Part shown: piece after piece, positions 10,801 through 20,122 of the stretch | Layout: each line of letters opens with the position of its first letter | Position numbering within the stretch: position 1 is the stretch's first letter | Assembly (NCBI GenBank): GCA_900239685.1 | Contig: OENT01000244.1 | Span: forward strand, 62,001-126,000 | Direction of reading: 5' to 3' | DNA: 64,000 bases | Origin: Rotaria macrura | Lineage: Eukaryota > Rotifera > Eurotatoria > Philodinida > Philodinidae | The notes under the pieces: generated by a model | What the model was told of the DNA's origin: nothing | Database searches by the model: none | The model's input: the letters and a program-made list of their open reading frames with translations, nothing else | Made by a program: the position numbers and the translations under genes

Positions 10801-13459
10801 ACACTAGTGGTATTTGTAAAATATGCCATAAATCAATCTATGATTAGGTGTCACAATTCATGTCTTATGTTAATCCAGATCAGCGGCGAAAGAAATTAAT
10901 CACCATAGATTACATTCTTGAATATCACGATAACGTTGATGAAGAGATTTAAATTTCTACCCAATTGCTTTAGCATAAGATTTTTCAAACAATACCGACG
11001 TTTACAAAATGATTTTTGATGAAAAGTATTAAAATCCGAAGAGGACATTCGAACGAACATAGCTGTATAAAATTAAATCTAACTATAAAATGAATATCGA
11101 GTGATTCATATTCATTTTAATAATAAAATTTTTGTTATAGAAAATCAACGAGTGTTGTTCGAGTTTATGTTCACTCAGAAAAAAAATGATGTTCATGTAT
11201 TGCATAGAACTAAAAATACAAGATTTTTTCGAAAAATACAAAAACTCTTTATTCGATTTACATAATACATCCATATATCATTTTTTAAAAGTACTAGTTT
11301 GAAATATGATTCGTACGATCTCTTAATCAGACTGATGAACGTTTTTCATTTCAATAAGATCTAGTTCGATTTGAAATACATCTATTAAGAAATGACTTAC
11401 CATCGGCCATCCTGCTGTGTGCATAACGAGACCTGGTTCATGTTTACTTTTATCAATTTCCCAGATTTCTTTTAAACCAATGCCATATGTTTGTGGTGAA
11501 CAATTTTTTCTTAAATCGAACGTTTTAAAAAGTTGTTTAGCTAAATGACCATGACAACCTTCGGCGAAAATCGTATATTTCGCATGTAATTCCATGCCAC
11601 GTGCAAATGTATCCTTAGAAAACAAAGAGAATACGAGTATAAATGAAATGACAGTTTGTCAGTATAATTACCTTCGGTGAACCATCTTTTGCAATACCAA
11701 CATCATTCGTTGCTACACCTTTTACACTACCATCATCATGATATAAAATCTAACCGATGTAAATGATGAGAAAATAAATAACTCATGAATATGAACAAGA
11801 AAGTCATATGTATAAACTTCGCTAGCTGCCGTTCCCGGATACATTTCAACACCGGCTGCTTCAGCTTGTTCACCGAGCCATGCCGTTAATTTACCCAAAC
11901 GAACAAGATAGTTACCATGATTATACATTGGAAGTCCTTGAACATAGTATTTTCTAGTTAAACAAGAAATAGATTCATTAAAAAATTTCTCCAACCTTTA
12001 AATACTGGAATAGGTATTGCAGAAGTTTTAGTAAGTAGATAAAAACGATCTTTGGTGACTGGATTAGTAATTGGAGCACCTTTTTCTTTCCAGTCTGGTA
12101 TTAGTTCATCGAGCGAACGTGTTTCAATACATGCACCCGATAGTGTATGAGCACCTTAGATACGAACTCAATGTTTATTTTCCAAACGATTTAAATTGTC
12201 GTACTTACCAATGGTTGAAGCTTTTTCAACAACACACACTCGTATCTCTTTATTTTGTTGCTGTGCTAATTGTCGCAATTTGATAGCAGCTGAAAGGCCA
12301 GGTACACCGTAGTTAAGGAAACTATGTGATTTTCATGAAGAGTGGACAAAAAAAAATATGTAAAATCGAAAATGGGTATAAAGAAAAGGATATCTGGTCC
12401 ACCGCCAACGATAGCTACATCGTATTCTTCTGCATAACGTTCCATATTGACATCTGAAACGAAGTAATACTAGATGAAAATTAAATGCAATTCATTTTGT
12501 AATTCAACATGTAATCATATGATATAACTATTATCTATTTAGAAATCATGTCTCAATGATCTGTATCAATTTTAATATCAACATTAAAAAGGTTTGCAAT
12601 ATTTCCGATAACTTTAACTCTTTCCTAGGTAAGCAAATTCTATGAAGCAGTCATCGTGTAGTAAAGTCAGACGGTATTGAAAATAATTATAATACTTTCA
12701 ATTCGTTTCCTTGTCGCACGACATAAGTCTGGTATGACTCGTTTGTTCTGTTCAACATTTATAAAAAGAAATTTTCAAATCCTCAATCACACATCGATTA
12801 CTTGCTGACAACTAAAAAGTGCAGTGAACATTGTGGATGTTTACATTGTGTTGTAGTATCAACTACGGAAGTCTATCCACACACTCATATTAAATACTTA
12901 GCTCTACTCTTTGGGTAAATCGACGGAAGAAATTCAAATCTAACTCACACATAGATCTACAACAGTTGTGTGACAAAGTCTAAGTGAAACTTAAATTTAG
13001 AATGAACGCAAACTTTCGTATAAAATAGGGAAAGACCTTGATATTCGTGCACTCATAAAGTGGTGAATCAGCACGATGAATCATTTCTGCGTAACAGTTT
13101 AACTGGTTAACCTTCGATTCGTTGATTGATAGTAAAGATCTTCGGAAAAAGTTCATAGTTATCAAATAGAATGAAATCTGAAGAGCCATCCTTTTAAGTA
13201 CGTAGGATCGTCAGTAAATTACTTAAATATTGAAACGAAAAACAATACCTTTCCATCGTTCATCCTTGTCTCTAGGATAAATAGTGTAATGTGTTGTTAT
13301 TTTGCGTGGTGTGGCTGTTGAATTCCAACGTATCGATGAAAACGAAGGTCTTACTGAAACAATGAACAAAGAATGTTGCTGTTGACAATTGTATCTGATT
13401 CGCAACATACTTTGTTTGATAATTGGTATATGAAGGCAAGATCGTACAGAATACGACAT
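7868..13459 (-). CDS. ETFDH: Electron transfer flavoprotein-ubiquinone oxidoreductase (13 exons, mitochondrial)
   Basis: It passes electrons from ETF (fatty-acid and amino-acid dehydrogenases) to ubiquinone at the inner mitochondrial membrane, using FAD and a 4Fe-4S cluster. Exons: 13249-13459, 12394-12453, 12209-12301, 11996-12154, 11818-11936, 11672-11749, 11401-11613, 10666-10743, 10459-10602, 10233-10401, 9985-10164, 8104-8325, 7868-8028; 628 aa (human about 617). A Ser/Arg-rich mitochondrial presequence precedes [16 protein letters not shown]. The FAD motif GGGPAGLSAA is at residues 87-96. Conserved blocks include [22 protein letters not shown] and [15 protein letters not shown]. Cluster cysteines are C573 and C597/C600/C603 (NCIHCKTC), and the C-terminus GPAYNGM is typical. 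Two introns are unusual: an AT-AC intron between exons 2 and 3, and a GT-TG intron between exons 9 and 10. A LisH-like gene lies 284 bases upstream on the same strand. Confidence 0.96.
8326..9984 (-). other. ETFDH: Long ETFDH intron, nothing else seen
   Basis: This 1.66 kb intron separates exons 11 and 12. Donor GTAATT and acceptor TATAG join KHS to EPDHSQL across a split Glu codon. No internal gene or recognisable repeat was found. Confidence 0.85.
10402..10458 (-). other. ETFDH: ETFDH intron with GT donor but no AG acceptor
   Basis: Family conservation demands that ALNEGGIQ joins directly to IPKLSFPGG. The donor CAG|GTATTC is normal, but the sequence just before GCCATTCCA ends in TTATTG, giving a GT-TG intron of 57 bases. 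The only AG in the interval, in TTTTACTAG, is far upstream in a frame-breaking position. Reading through the intron hits a stop within six codons. The choices are a rare TG acceptor, a damaged splice site in this allele, or a base error. Confidence 0.6.
12302..12393 (-). other. ETFDH: U12-type (minor spliceosome) AT-AC intron in ETFDH
   Basis: The 92-base intron begins ATATCCTTTTC, an exact minor-spliceosome donor. It ends with branch-point sequence TTTCCTTAACT followed about 10 bases later by the acceptor GTAC. Splicing CCAG to CTGGCC restores the FAD motif GGGPAGLSAA in frame; no GT-AG alternative does this. Donor, branch point, spacing and terminal dinucleotides all match the U12 AT-AC class. 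Confidence 0.9.
12454..13248 (-). other. ETFDH: ETFDH intron 1, nothing else seen
   Basis: This 795-base intron joins the presequence exon (ending RDKDERWK) to [13 protein letters not shown] with a split Asp codon. Small open frames within it look like chance. Confidence 0.8.
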
Positions 13460-13488
13460 TGATGATTATCAAAAATATCTATCAATAC

Positions 13489-13510
13489 CTTGAAAACAAA
13501 AAAAAACAAT
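13489..13510 (-). promoter_or_regulatory. Acceptor-like site upstream of the ETFDH start
   Basis: On the minus strand a T-rich tract ends in TTTTCAAG, 29 bases before the ETFDH ATG and 245 bases after the stop of the upstream LisH-like gene. It could be a trans-splice acceptor or the acceptor of a 5' UTR intron; the sequence alone cannot tell. Confidence 0.35.
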
Positions 13511-13743
13511 GTAACAAAACATATCAGATTCTTTTGTGTTTTATGTTTTCAATCATATCTTAATGTGCAACATAGTTAATATCCAAAATAAAGACACAAA
13601 CACGCACACGCATAGGAAAAAATAACAAAGAAAAAGCTTTATCTGCGACGTTTTCAGGTTGAGCGAAAAATAACGTAAGAAAGTTACAAATATGCAAAAC
13701 GAACCAAAAGAAAAACATGTAAAGAAACAATCCAATCATTCGT

Positions 13744-14499
13744 TTAATGATGATCCGGCGATGTTCTTGGCATGATTTTTCTTTGTTGATAATAATTTTC
13801 TTTTCCAATTTTTAATCGTCGTCGGCGACGTTTAGGTTTTTGAACATTACTAATACTATTATTGCTAGCATGTGTTATTGTTGATTGTTGATTATACATT
13901 GATTGAAGAAAATCTTGTGTAACAACAATGCATTTTGTATAGGGTACTGTTAATGTTAATCGTGAGGCAGTTGCTGATGATGATGCATCTGATATAGGTT
14001 GTACTATTTGTTGAGATACCGTATCATGTTGTAGAGCAAACAGTTGTTCTATAGAATTGAAATCATCATTTTCATTATTAACTATTGGTGGCAATACAGA
14101 TGGTATTGGTGTATCTGGCAAATAACTTTGATAGTCCATTGGTGGTGTTTGACTGACTAGATCATTCAAGAAATCATCATCGAAATTTAAATCGTTGGAA
14201 GTTTTATTTAGTAAAAATGTTATTTGATCGTTTTGTTCATTATTATTATTATTATTTAATTGTGAAACAATTTGTTTTGACAAATTAAAAAATGCTTGAA
14301 ATTCACAAACTTCATCATCGTTTTCATTCGTATTTATTTGTTGAGATTTTTCATAATTAGCATAAAGATTTGAACGAAGTTGATTCAGATGTTTACTTTC
14401 GTCAAGAAAATTTAAAAATGTTTTTGACATGCGTTCATTTTCAAGATATTCAAGTATTAATAATGCTTCATCTTTTGCTGAAAGATTATTCTGATACAT
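13744..14499 (-). CDS. LisH-like N-terminal, acidic protein with basic C-terminal tail (NPAT-like guess)
   Basis: A single exon encodes 251 aa. I start at the ATG at 14499 (MYQNNLSAKDEALLILEYL), because the longer open frame upstream lacks an ATG. Residues about 8-45 form a LisH-like helix pair (ALLILEYLENERMSKTF, then LDESKHLNQL), resembling the N-terminus of NPAT-type histone-gene regulators. The middle is disordered and Asn/Asp-rich with an Asn run. Near the C-terminus a basic cluster KPKRRRRRLKIGK looks like a nuclear localisation signal. NPAT itself is far longer, so orthology is weak and other LisH proteins are equally possible. It lies just upstream of ETFDH on the same strand and could be co-transcribed. 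Confidence 0.6.
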   Translation of the reverse strand: MYQNNLSAKDEALLILEYLENERMSKTFLNFLDESKHLNQLRSNLYANYEKSQQINTNENDDEVCEFQAFFNLSKQIVSQLNNNNNNEQNDQITFLLNKTSNDLNFDDDFLNDLVSQTPPMDYQSYLPDTPIPSVLPPIVNNENDDFNSIEQLFALQHDTVSQQIVQPISDASSSATASRLTLTVPYTKCIVVTQDFLQSMYNQQSTITHASNNSISNVQKPKRRRRRLKIGKENYYQQRKIMPRTSPDHH

Positions 14500-16369
14500 T
14501 TTTGTCAAATAAAATAAGGTCAAACTTATGTTGGTTTCTTTTTGTACACCAATCAAAAGACAAAAATATATATTAGATTTATCTATAAGAAAAAAGATAT
14601 TTAGTGGTTAGCTTTTTGTTGATATTGGAGAAATAGAAAAAAAAATGATGCGATGATGACACAGCTTTTGTCTTTTGTTCTAAGTCAAAGAACAAAGTAC
14701 AGCTATAGTGAAAATAAACTAATCAAGAGAATCGGTAGATGTCACTCTATATTAGAATTATCTTTGTTTTGAAGTAGACTATAATTAGTATGAAGAATTC
14801 ATGATCTTGACAGTGAAGTGAAGTTCTGAACTTAACAATCAATGAATAAAGAACAAAAGACGATGTTAGATATGTACGAGCCGCTGTACAACACGGGGAG
14901 AGACACAAAGTAAATCGAAGCAAAAGTTTTTTACATTTTATTACTAGTAGTCCGATACGAGCGAAACTGCTGAATATATTTTATACATAGTGACAATCAT
15001 GTTCACTCTCTCATTCATCAAAAATATTTTGGATCTGAAAGCATTTATAAAATATCATTGCCTTTTAACTAGTGAACTGCAATTAAAAATGGAAGACTGA
15101 CATTTTTGTATTGTGCAATCTTAACTTATTGATTTAGTCATAAGATAATATTTCAAATCAAGTTATATGACAATAATAATTAAAAAAGGAAGTAATAAAG
15201 ATACAGTAAAACTGGACGATGTACAAAAAAACTGTGCGCAATGTTTTTTCTTCGATGATCTTAAATCGATATAAAAGTGTAAATACACATATATATATAA
15301 ACATGCATTATCTTATGAACTGAAAATTTAAGAATAGTCAGAAGAATCAATTCAATTATGATATTCTTCTTGGAGATATTTTATTCAATTAAAGTTGACA
15401 CAACTATCCTATGTGAGAAACATGAGAAAGAAAGCTATATGAATCATCAGTAAGTTTCAAAACAAAAGATAACTACGATCAATGAAACATTTTGTAATTT
15501 TTTCTGTTGAATATTATTAATGCAAACTAATCAATAGAGTTTTTCATCTAAGTAGATGAATTTACATGATAAAAAAGTTGAACTATACGAAATTATCAAC
15601 GAAAGCATTGTCGGATGGTGTTCATACAAAAGCGTTGTAATCTATTTGAGCAACAGTACGAATTAACCCAGCAAATTTTTAGTTTGTTTTAATTCTTTTT
15701 ACGCCATACTCAGAAAAATGATTAGAATATGTTGTTGTCATAATTTTTTTACTCCGAGATAAATCGATAAAAATTATCAATTTAAATATCCTACATTCTG
15801 CAAGCATTAGTTTCCATCAAAAAACAGAATTAAGAAACTTTATCTATTTATGTTAAAAGAAAAGTATGCAGACGAAAGTAAAAACATTAAACAATCAACT
15901 TTGATTTATTTTAATCTAATAATCGAGTCAAATAAGTTGAAAAAGTTAAAAATTGAATATTCTGAATAAAAACCAGATTTTGTATTCAATTTTCAATCTG
16001 ACTCTTCTATACGGATTAATAAATTCCAAAAGCAGGATGAGTTGAGTGCAGCGCTAATCATTCAATGCTCCCTAGCTTTTTTGAAAATAAATCAACTTAA
16101 CGAAAACACCTGAGTACTATTTTCGATATTGGCTATGATCAATCAATGAATCGCTTGCATCTAGTTTCATTTTAATAATGCTCTTCATCTCGAAATATCC
16201 AAGTTGATATTGATGTCGCTCATTATAATCAAGATTCTGAAACGATTTCAAAATTAAAATGTTTTCTTCCATTGTTTCTGACGTGTTACTTTCGTAGACA
16301 AATTCCCTAGACTGAAAGGATAGGGTCTGGAAACGGGAATTCACTTGTGTCTGTCTGTCTGTCTGTAAC

Positions 16370-16560
16370 AGAGACAATCATTTCTGTGGCACAAATCTTT
16401 TCAGCCTCAGTACGAGTGAACATATGATTAGTGCAAGTGCAAAGTATCACAGGCGCAGTACGAGTCACTATATGTATTGTAGAAACGACCATAGACATGG
16501 CACAAATAATCCTTACATTAGTACGAGTCACAATTTCTGTAATATAATTAACCACATGTA
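16370..16560. repeat. Degenerate minisatellite with repeated AGTACGAGTCAC-type core
   Basis: The core CAGTACGAGT/TTAGTACGAGTCAC occurs at about 16407, 16457 and 16519. The companion word GGCACAAAT occurs at about 16387 and 16499. Unit length is irregular (roughly 50-63 bases). On the minus strand one frame stays open and gives a degenerate peptide repeat (VTRT...ICA...MVVS). Similar words (GCCACAGAAATGGCACC) continue towards 16680. It may be an old tandem repeat or a decayed coding repeat. Confidence 0.45.
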
Positions 16561-18578
16561 TGGTTTTTGGACCGCTGGTGTAGTCACCTGAGACACGTTA
16601 TTGGGGATGTACGTCTAGTTTTCCTTCACTGATATAGTCGCTGGCCACAGAAATGGCACCAGTTATGCACCATTAGAAATGGTCATGGACTCAGTCTAAA
16701 TGAGGATAAATATGAGAGAATGGATCGTAATAATAGCCCAAGTGGCAGAAGCTATAATATGAAGTGACCACAAAAGACAGTCTAAATAATCACAAATGCG
16801 ACACACTCGACCAGTGACATAGTAAAAGTATGGCTATAATGCGTTAAACTGTACTCGAGATGGTCAGAATAATATTTCTTCCAGCACTCAACGTGCTACG
16901 AATGACTTCCAACGAGGTCGAAAACATGACAGATAAGAGCATACTGATCACAGTTGTCATCCTATGCATAGAATCATTGTTATGAACATTGGTGCTATAT
17001 TGATGGGTGTTGTCGCAAATATTTGCTTCTTTGAAGCACATCTGTGATCCTTAAAACTTTATCCGTGTTCATTTCAACCATAGTTACCATGTGGTTATTG
17101 GATTATTCAGACAGTCGGGAACACTTTAAATTATATTTCTAAACCAGTACCTCAGTCTTGGGTCAAGCGAATCGACTCTCGATGAGCGTTACTTGTGGTA
17201 TCAAACCTTAGAAATTGAAGTTTATTAAAGAACCTAGAAAAACTAAACTTATTCATGTTAATGTCTGGTCAAAACTATACAATAAATGCATAAGATCAAA
17301 GAGACAAATCTATATGTGTATCGGTAGAAAAAAACAATAGAAGAAAGAAGGATTGTAATTAGAAAACGACTAGCCGTTAGTGCAATATGTCGGAAGAGTT
17401 CTTGCTGTTCACTCGAACAAGAACAAAGTTTTAATTTCATAAACAGAGTCTATTACGTATATTATTCTAATTTCACTAGCAGCGTATAAAATACTTGGAA
17501 GAGTTTGAAACATTTTAATTATTCAATATACACTTGCTAGTCGATAGCTTGATCATAATTACGAAGTAAACGAATATGATTGTCTTCTCACTATCCTTTA
17601 TTAAGTCACACATAAACCAGAACACACGGATAGTATCAAAAACAGCATTCATTTAAAAATAGAGCTTGAATGCTTTAAGAGAAAAAATAGAATGAAGATT
17701 TGAAAAAAGAAATCGTTTTATTATGACACAATCTGTAGTCAGATCAATCAATCTGAAATTAAATAAGCAGATAACGAATGAACACCAAATAATCAATGAG
17801 TTTTTCTTCCAAAGATTTTGTTGAAATTTAAAAACATCTGCAATCTATATAGTTCTTTGTAACATTTTTCAATTATCAAATGGATGATAGATAGCTTTCT
17901 AATTGAAACATATGCTTGCTCTTACTTAGTCAATACTATATGCACTCGTAAGTGTTGAAGAAGCATCGTTTTGATTCACCATAAAATTCTACATACGATG
18001 TTATGAAAAAAAAGGCTTTATCATAAATTGAAAAGCGTCTATTTTAAAAAGTGATCTGAGATTTCCGTGAGATGTTTGTTCAGCAATTTGGTCTTCTGTA
18101 CAACGGTAACATTACAAAAAAATGAAGAACTTCTAGACAAAAAGAAACAATATTCCATTTTTTTTGTGTTATACATTAGACATTACAGTTAGAGGACAAA
18201 AAACGATTGAGACTTGAATATATGATGGGAAAAGTGAACACAACAAATTGCTAGAACCGAGAAATCTCTAATGCCAAAAGAAAAGTCATCAAAAAAAGAA
18301 AACTATAACTCATTATTTTATTAGGAGTTATTTACTATGGGTAGTTATTATTGTATCTGTTATCGGGATATACCCAAAACTAACTAAGTATATGATGATA
18401 TTGGTGTCTGAGATTCAACGTATGGCTTTGTGTTGTAGTTTACTACAATACACGATACACTTCAGTTATACTTTACACCTACGTAGATAGAGAGTTGCTT
18501 TTTACGTATCACTTGTATCAATGCTAGCAGTATGAAGAAAATTTTTAAAATAGTTGTCAGAGCAAATAGAGTCGTCTG

Positions 18579-19559
18579 TAGAGTCCTGCGGGACAGTCCC
18601 GAATCTCGGTTATCCCGTCCCTCGGGATAAACGGGACTGTCCCGATAATTTTTCAGGGCGGGGCAAACGGGATTCGAGACAAATCGAAAAAAATAATGCC
18701 TCGAATTCTAAAATCCCCTATATCTAAACCTGTTAGGCATTTGGCACTTTTTTATTGTAAAATCCATATTTTAGGAGAAAAAAATCTGAAAGTCGTATTG
18801 ATGCCTTACTTACACACTCCGAAGAGCTCGAAAATACTTGTATTTCATTGTTCATTTTTCTGACGAAAACTTCCAATTTTGCGGAGGAGAGGGGGGGGGG
18901 AGGCTGAATTAACAGAAAATTATTAATTATAAGTATATCTAAACGTATGTGTTTTTCTGGTCTATCGAAATTCAGCGACATTAATTNNNNNNNNNNNNNN
19001 NNNATTTCAAACAATTATAGAACGATTACTGACATAAAAAGAGCACATACTTATCTGATATATGAAGTATTGTTATAGACATAGATTACTTTAAATTTTG
19101 AATAAAATCGATCACAATAAGCTCGATTTTACTAATCTAATAATGATTAGATCAAAATATTCTTGATAAGTTATATTAGGAGCTAATATGTTATGTACAC
19201 GGGAGAGTGTTATTTTTCTCAAACATCAACATTTGTACATTTATTTGAGCACAAAAGTCGGTGTGGGTGTAGATCTTCGATCTACCAAACCTTCAGTCAC
19301 ACACACATATATGGACACACCCTGATTATTAATTCATATTTCTACTTGAGAGTACCAGTTTCTATTTTTATTAATCAAAACTTAACTTTAGTCTTACATT
19401 TCTCGATTTCTTTTCATATTGATCAAGTTCTTATTACTCTATTTTCCAATTGATTGTGTAGAAAAGGTGTCTTGTTTTCGTCGGAGGAACGATACGACAT
19501 CTGAACATTTTTTGTCAACGGGATTCGGAACAATCGAAAGTTTGTCCCACAGGACTCTA
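18579..19559. mobile_element. Non-autonomous DNA transposon, hAT-like, with terminal inverted repeats
   Basis: The left end TAGAGTCCTGCGGGACA and the right end, as reverse complement TAGAGTCCTGTGGGACA, match at 16 of 17 bases. They begin TAGAG, as hAT termini do. The 8 bases flanking each side (GTCGTCTG and GTCCTCTA) agree at 6 of 8, consistent with an aged 8-base target duplication; a TA duplication (Tc1/mariner type) is the alternative. Subterminal repeats of CGGGAC/CGGGAT words occur, including the hairpin TTATCCCG...CGGGATAA and a second copy of ACGGGATTCG near each end. It carries a G10 run at 18891-18900 and the 17-base gap. No transposase was seen. Confidence 0.55.
18987..19003. other. 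Assembly gap (17 N)
   Basis: Seventeen undetermined bases lie inside the transposon-like element. A further single N is at 22303. Confidence 0.99.
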
Positions 19560-20122
19560 GTCCTCTATCTCTCACAAAGTGAATAAAAAAACGAACTATT
19601 CTAACAATTTCAAACTGCAATATTTGTGTATACGTTACTGATATACCGCCCATTTATGGACCATGTTCAGTTCTAAGCCTAGTTCTAATGTGTTCTCATA
19701 CTTTTCTTGTGTTATGTCATCTTTGTAAAGACGGATTTTTGAGTAAGCGTAGATGTTCACATGAGGATAATGAATAACATTGCTAGATTGAATATGATTA
19801 CATCATTTATCTATTTGTTCAACAAAGAATGACTTGTTTCACGCATAATCTTTCAGAATGCAAATCCTACTTTTTTCCTCTCCCTTTTACTTATTGAAAA
19901 TAGAAGCGAGTATTTGCAAAGGAGTTAGAATAGAACATAGAGGATTTAGTTTCAGCTGTAGATATATAGATAATACACGTTTGATACATGATTATTCTAA
20001 CAGGACATCAAGAGTATAGGTATAGGAATCTATTATTTTCCATTGAATAATAAGAAAAATGAATTCTTTGAATGGATTGCCTTTTATTATCTAATAATAG
20101 TGTTCAAAAATATTCTTTTAAT

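Larger units (their letters stand above)
14500..20122. other. Gene-poor stretch with a minisatellite and a transposon-like element
   Basis: No gene could be supported in 5.6 kb. An open frame at 16117-16377 (minus, 86 aa) has no recognisable family. The interval contains a (GTCT)n tract at 16349-16366, a degenerate repeat block around 16370-16560, a hAT-like element at 18579-19559, and a gap of 17 undetermined bases at 18987-19003. Confidence 0.6.

Noticed and set aside
16117-16377. 86-aa minus-strand open frame next to the minisatellite
   Set aside because: No family likeness and no clear splice partners. The (GTCT)n tract is read as part of it, so chance openness is more likely.
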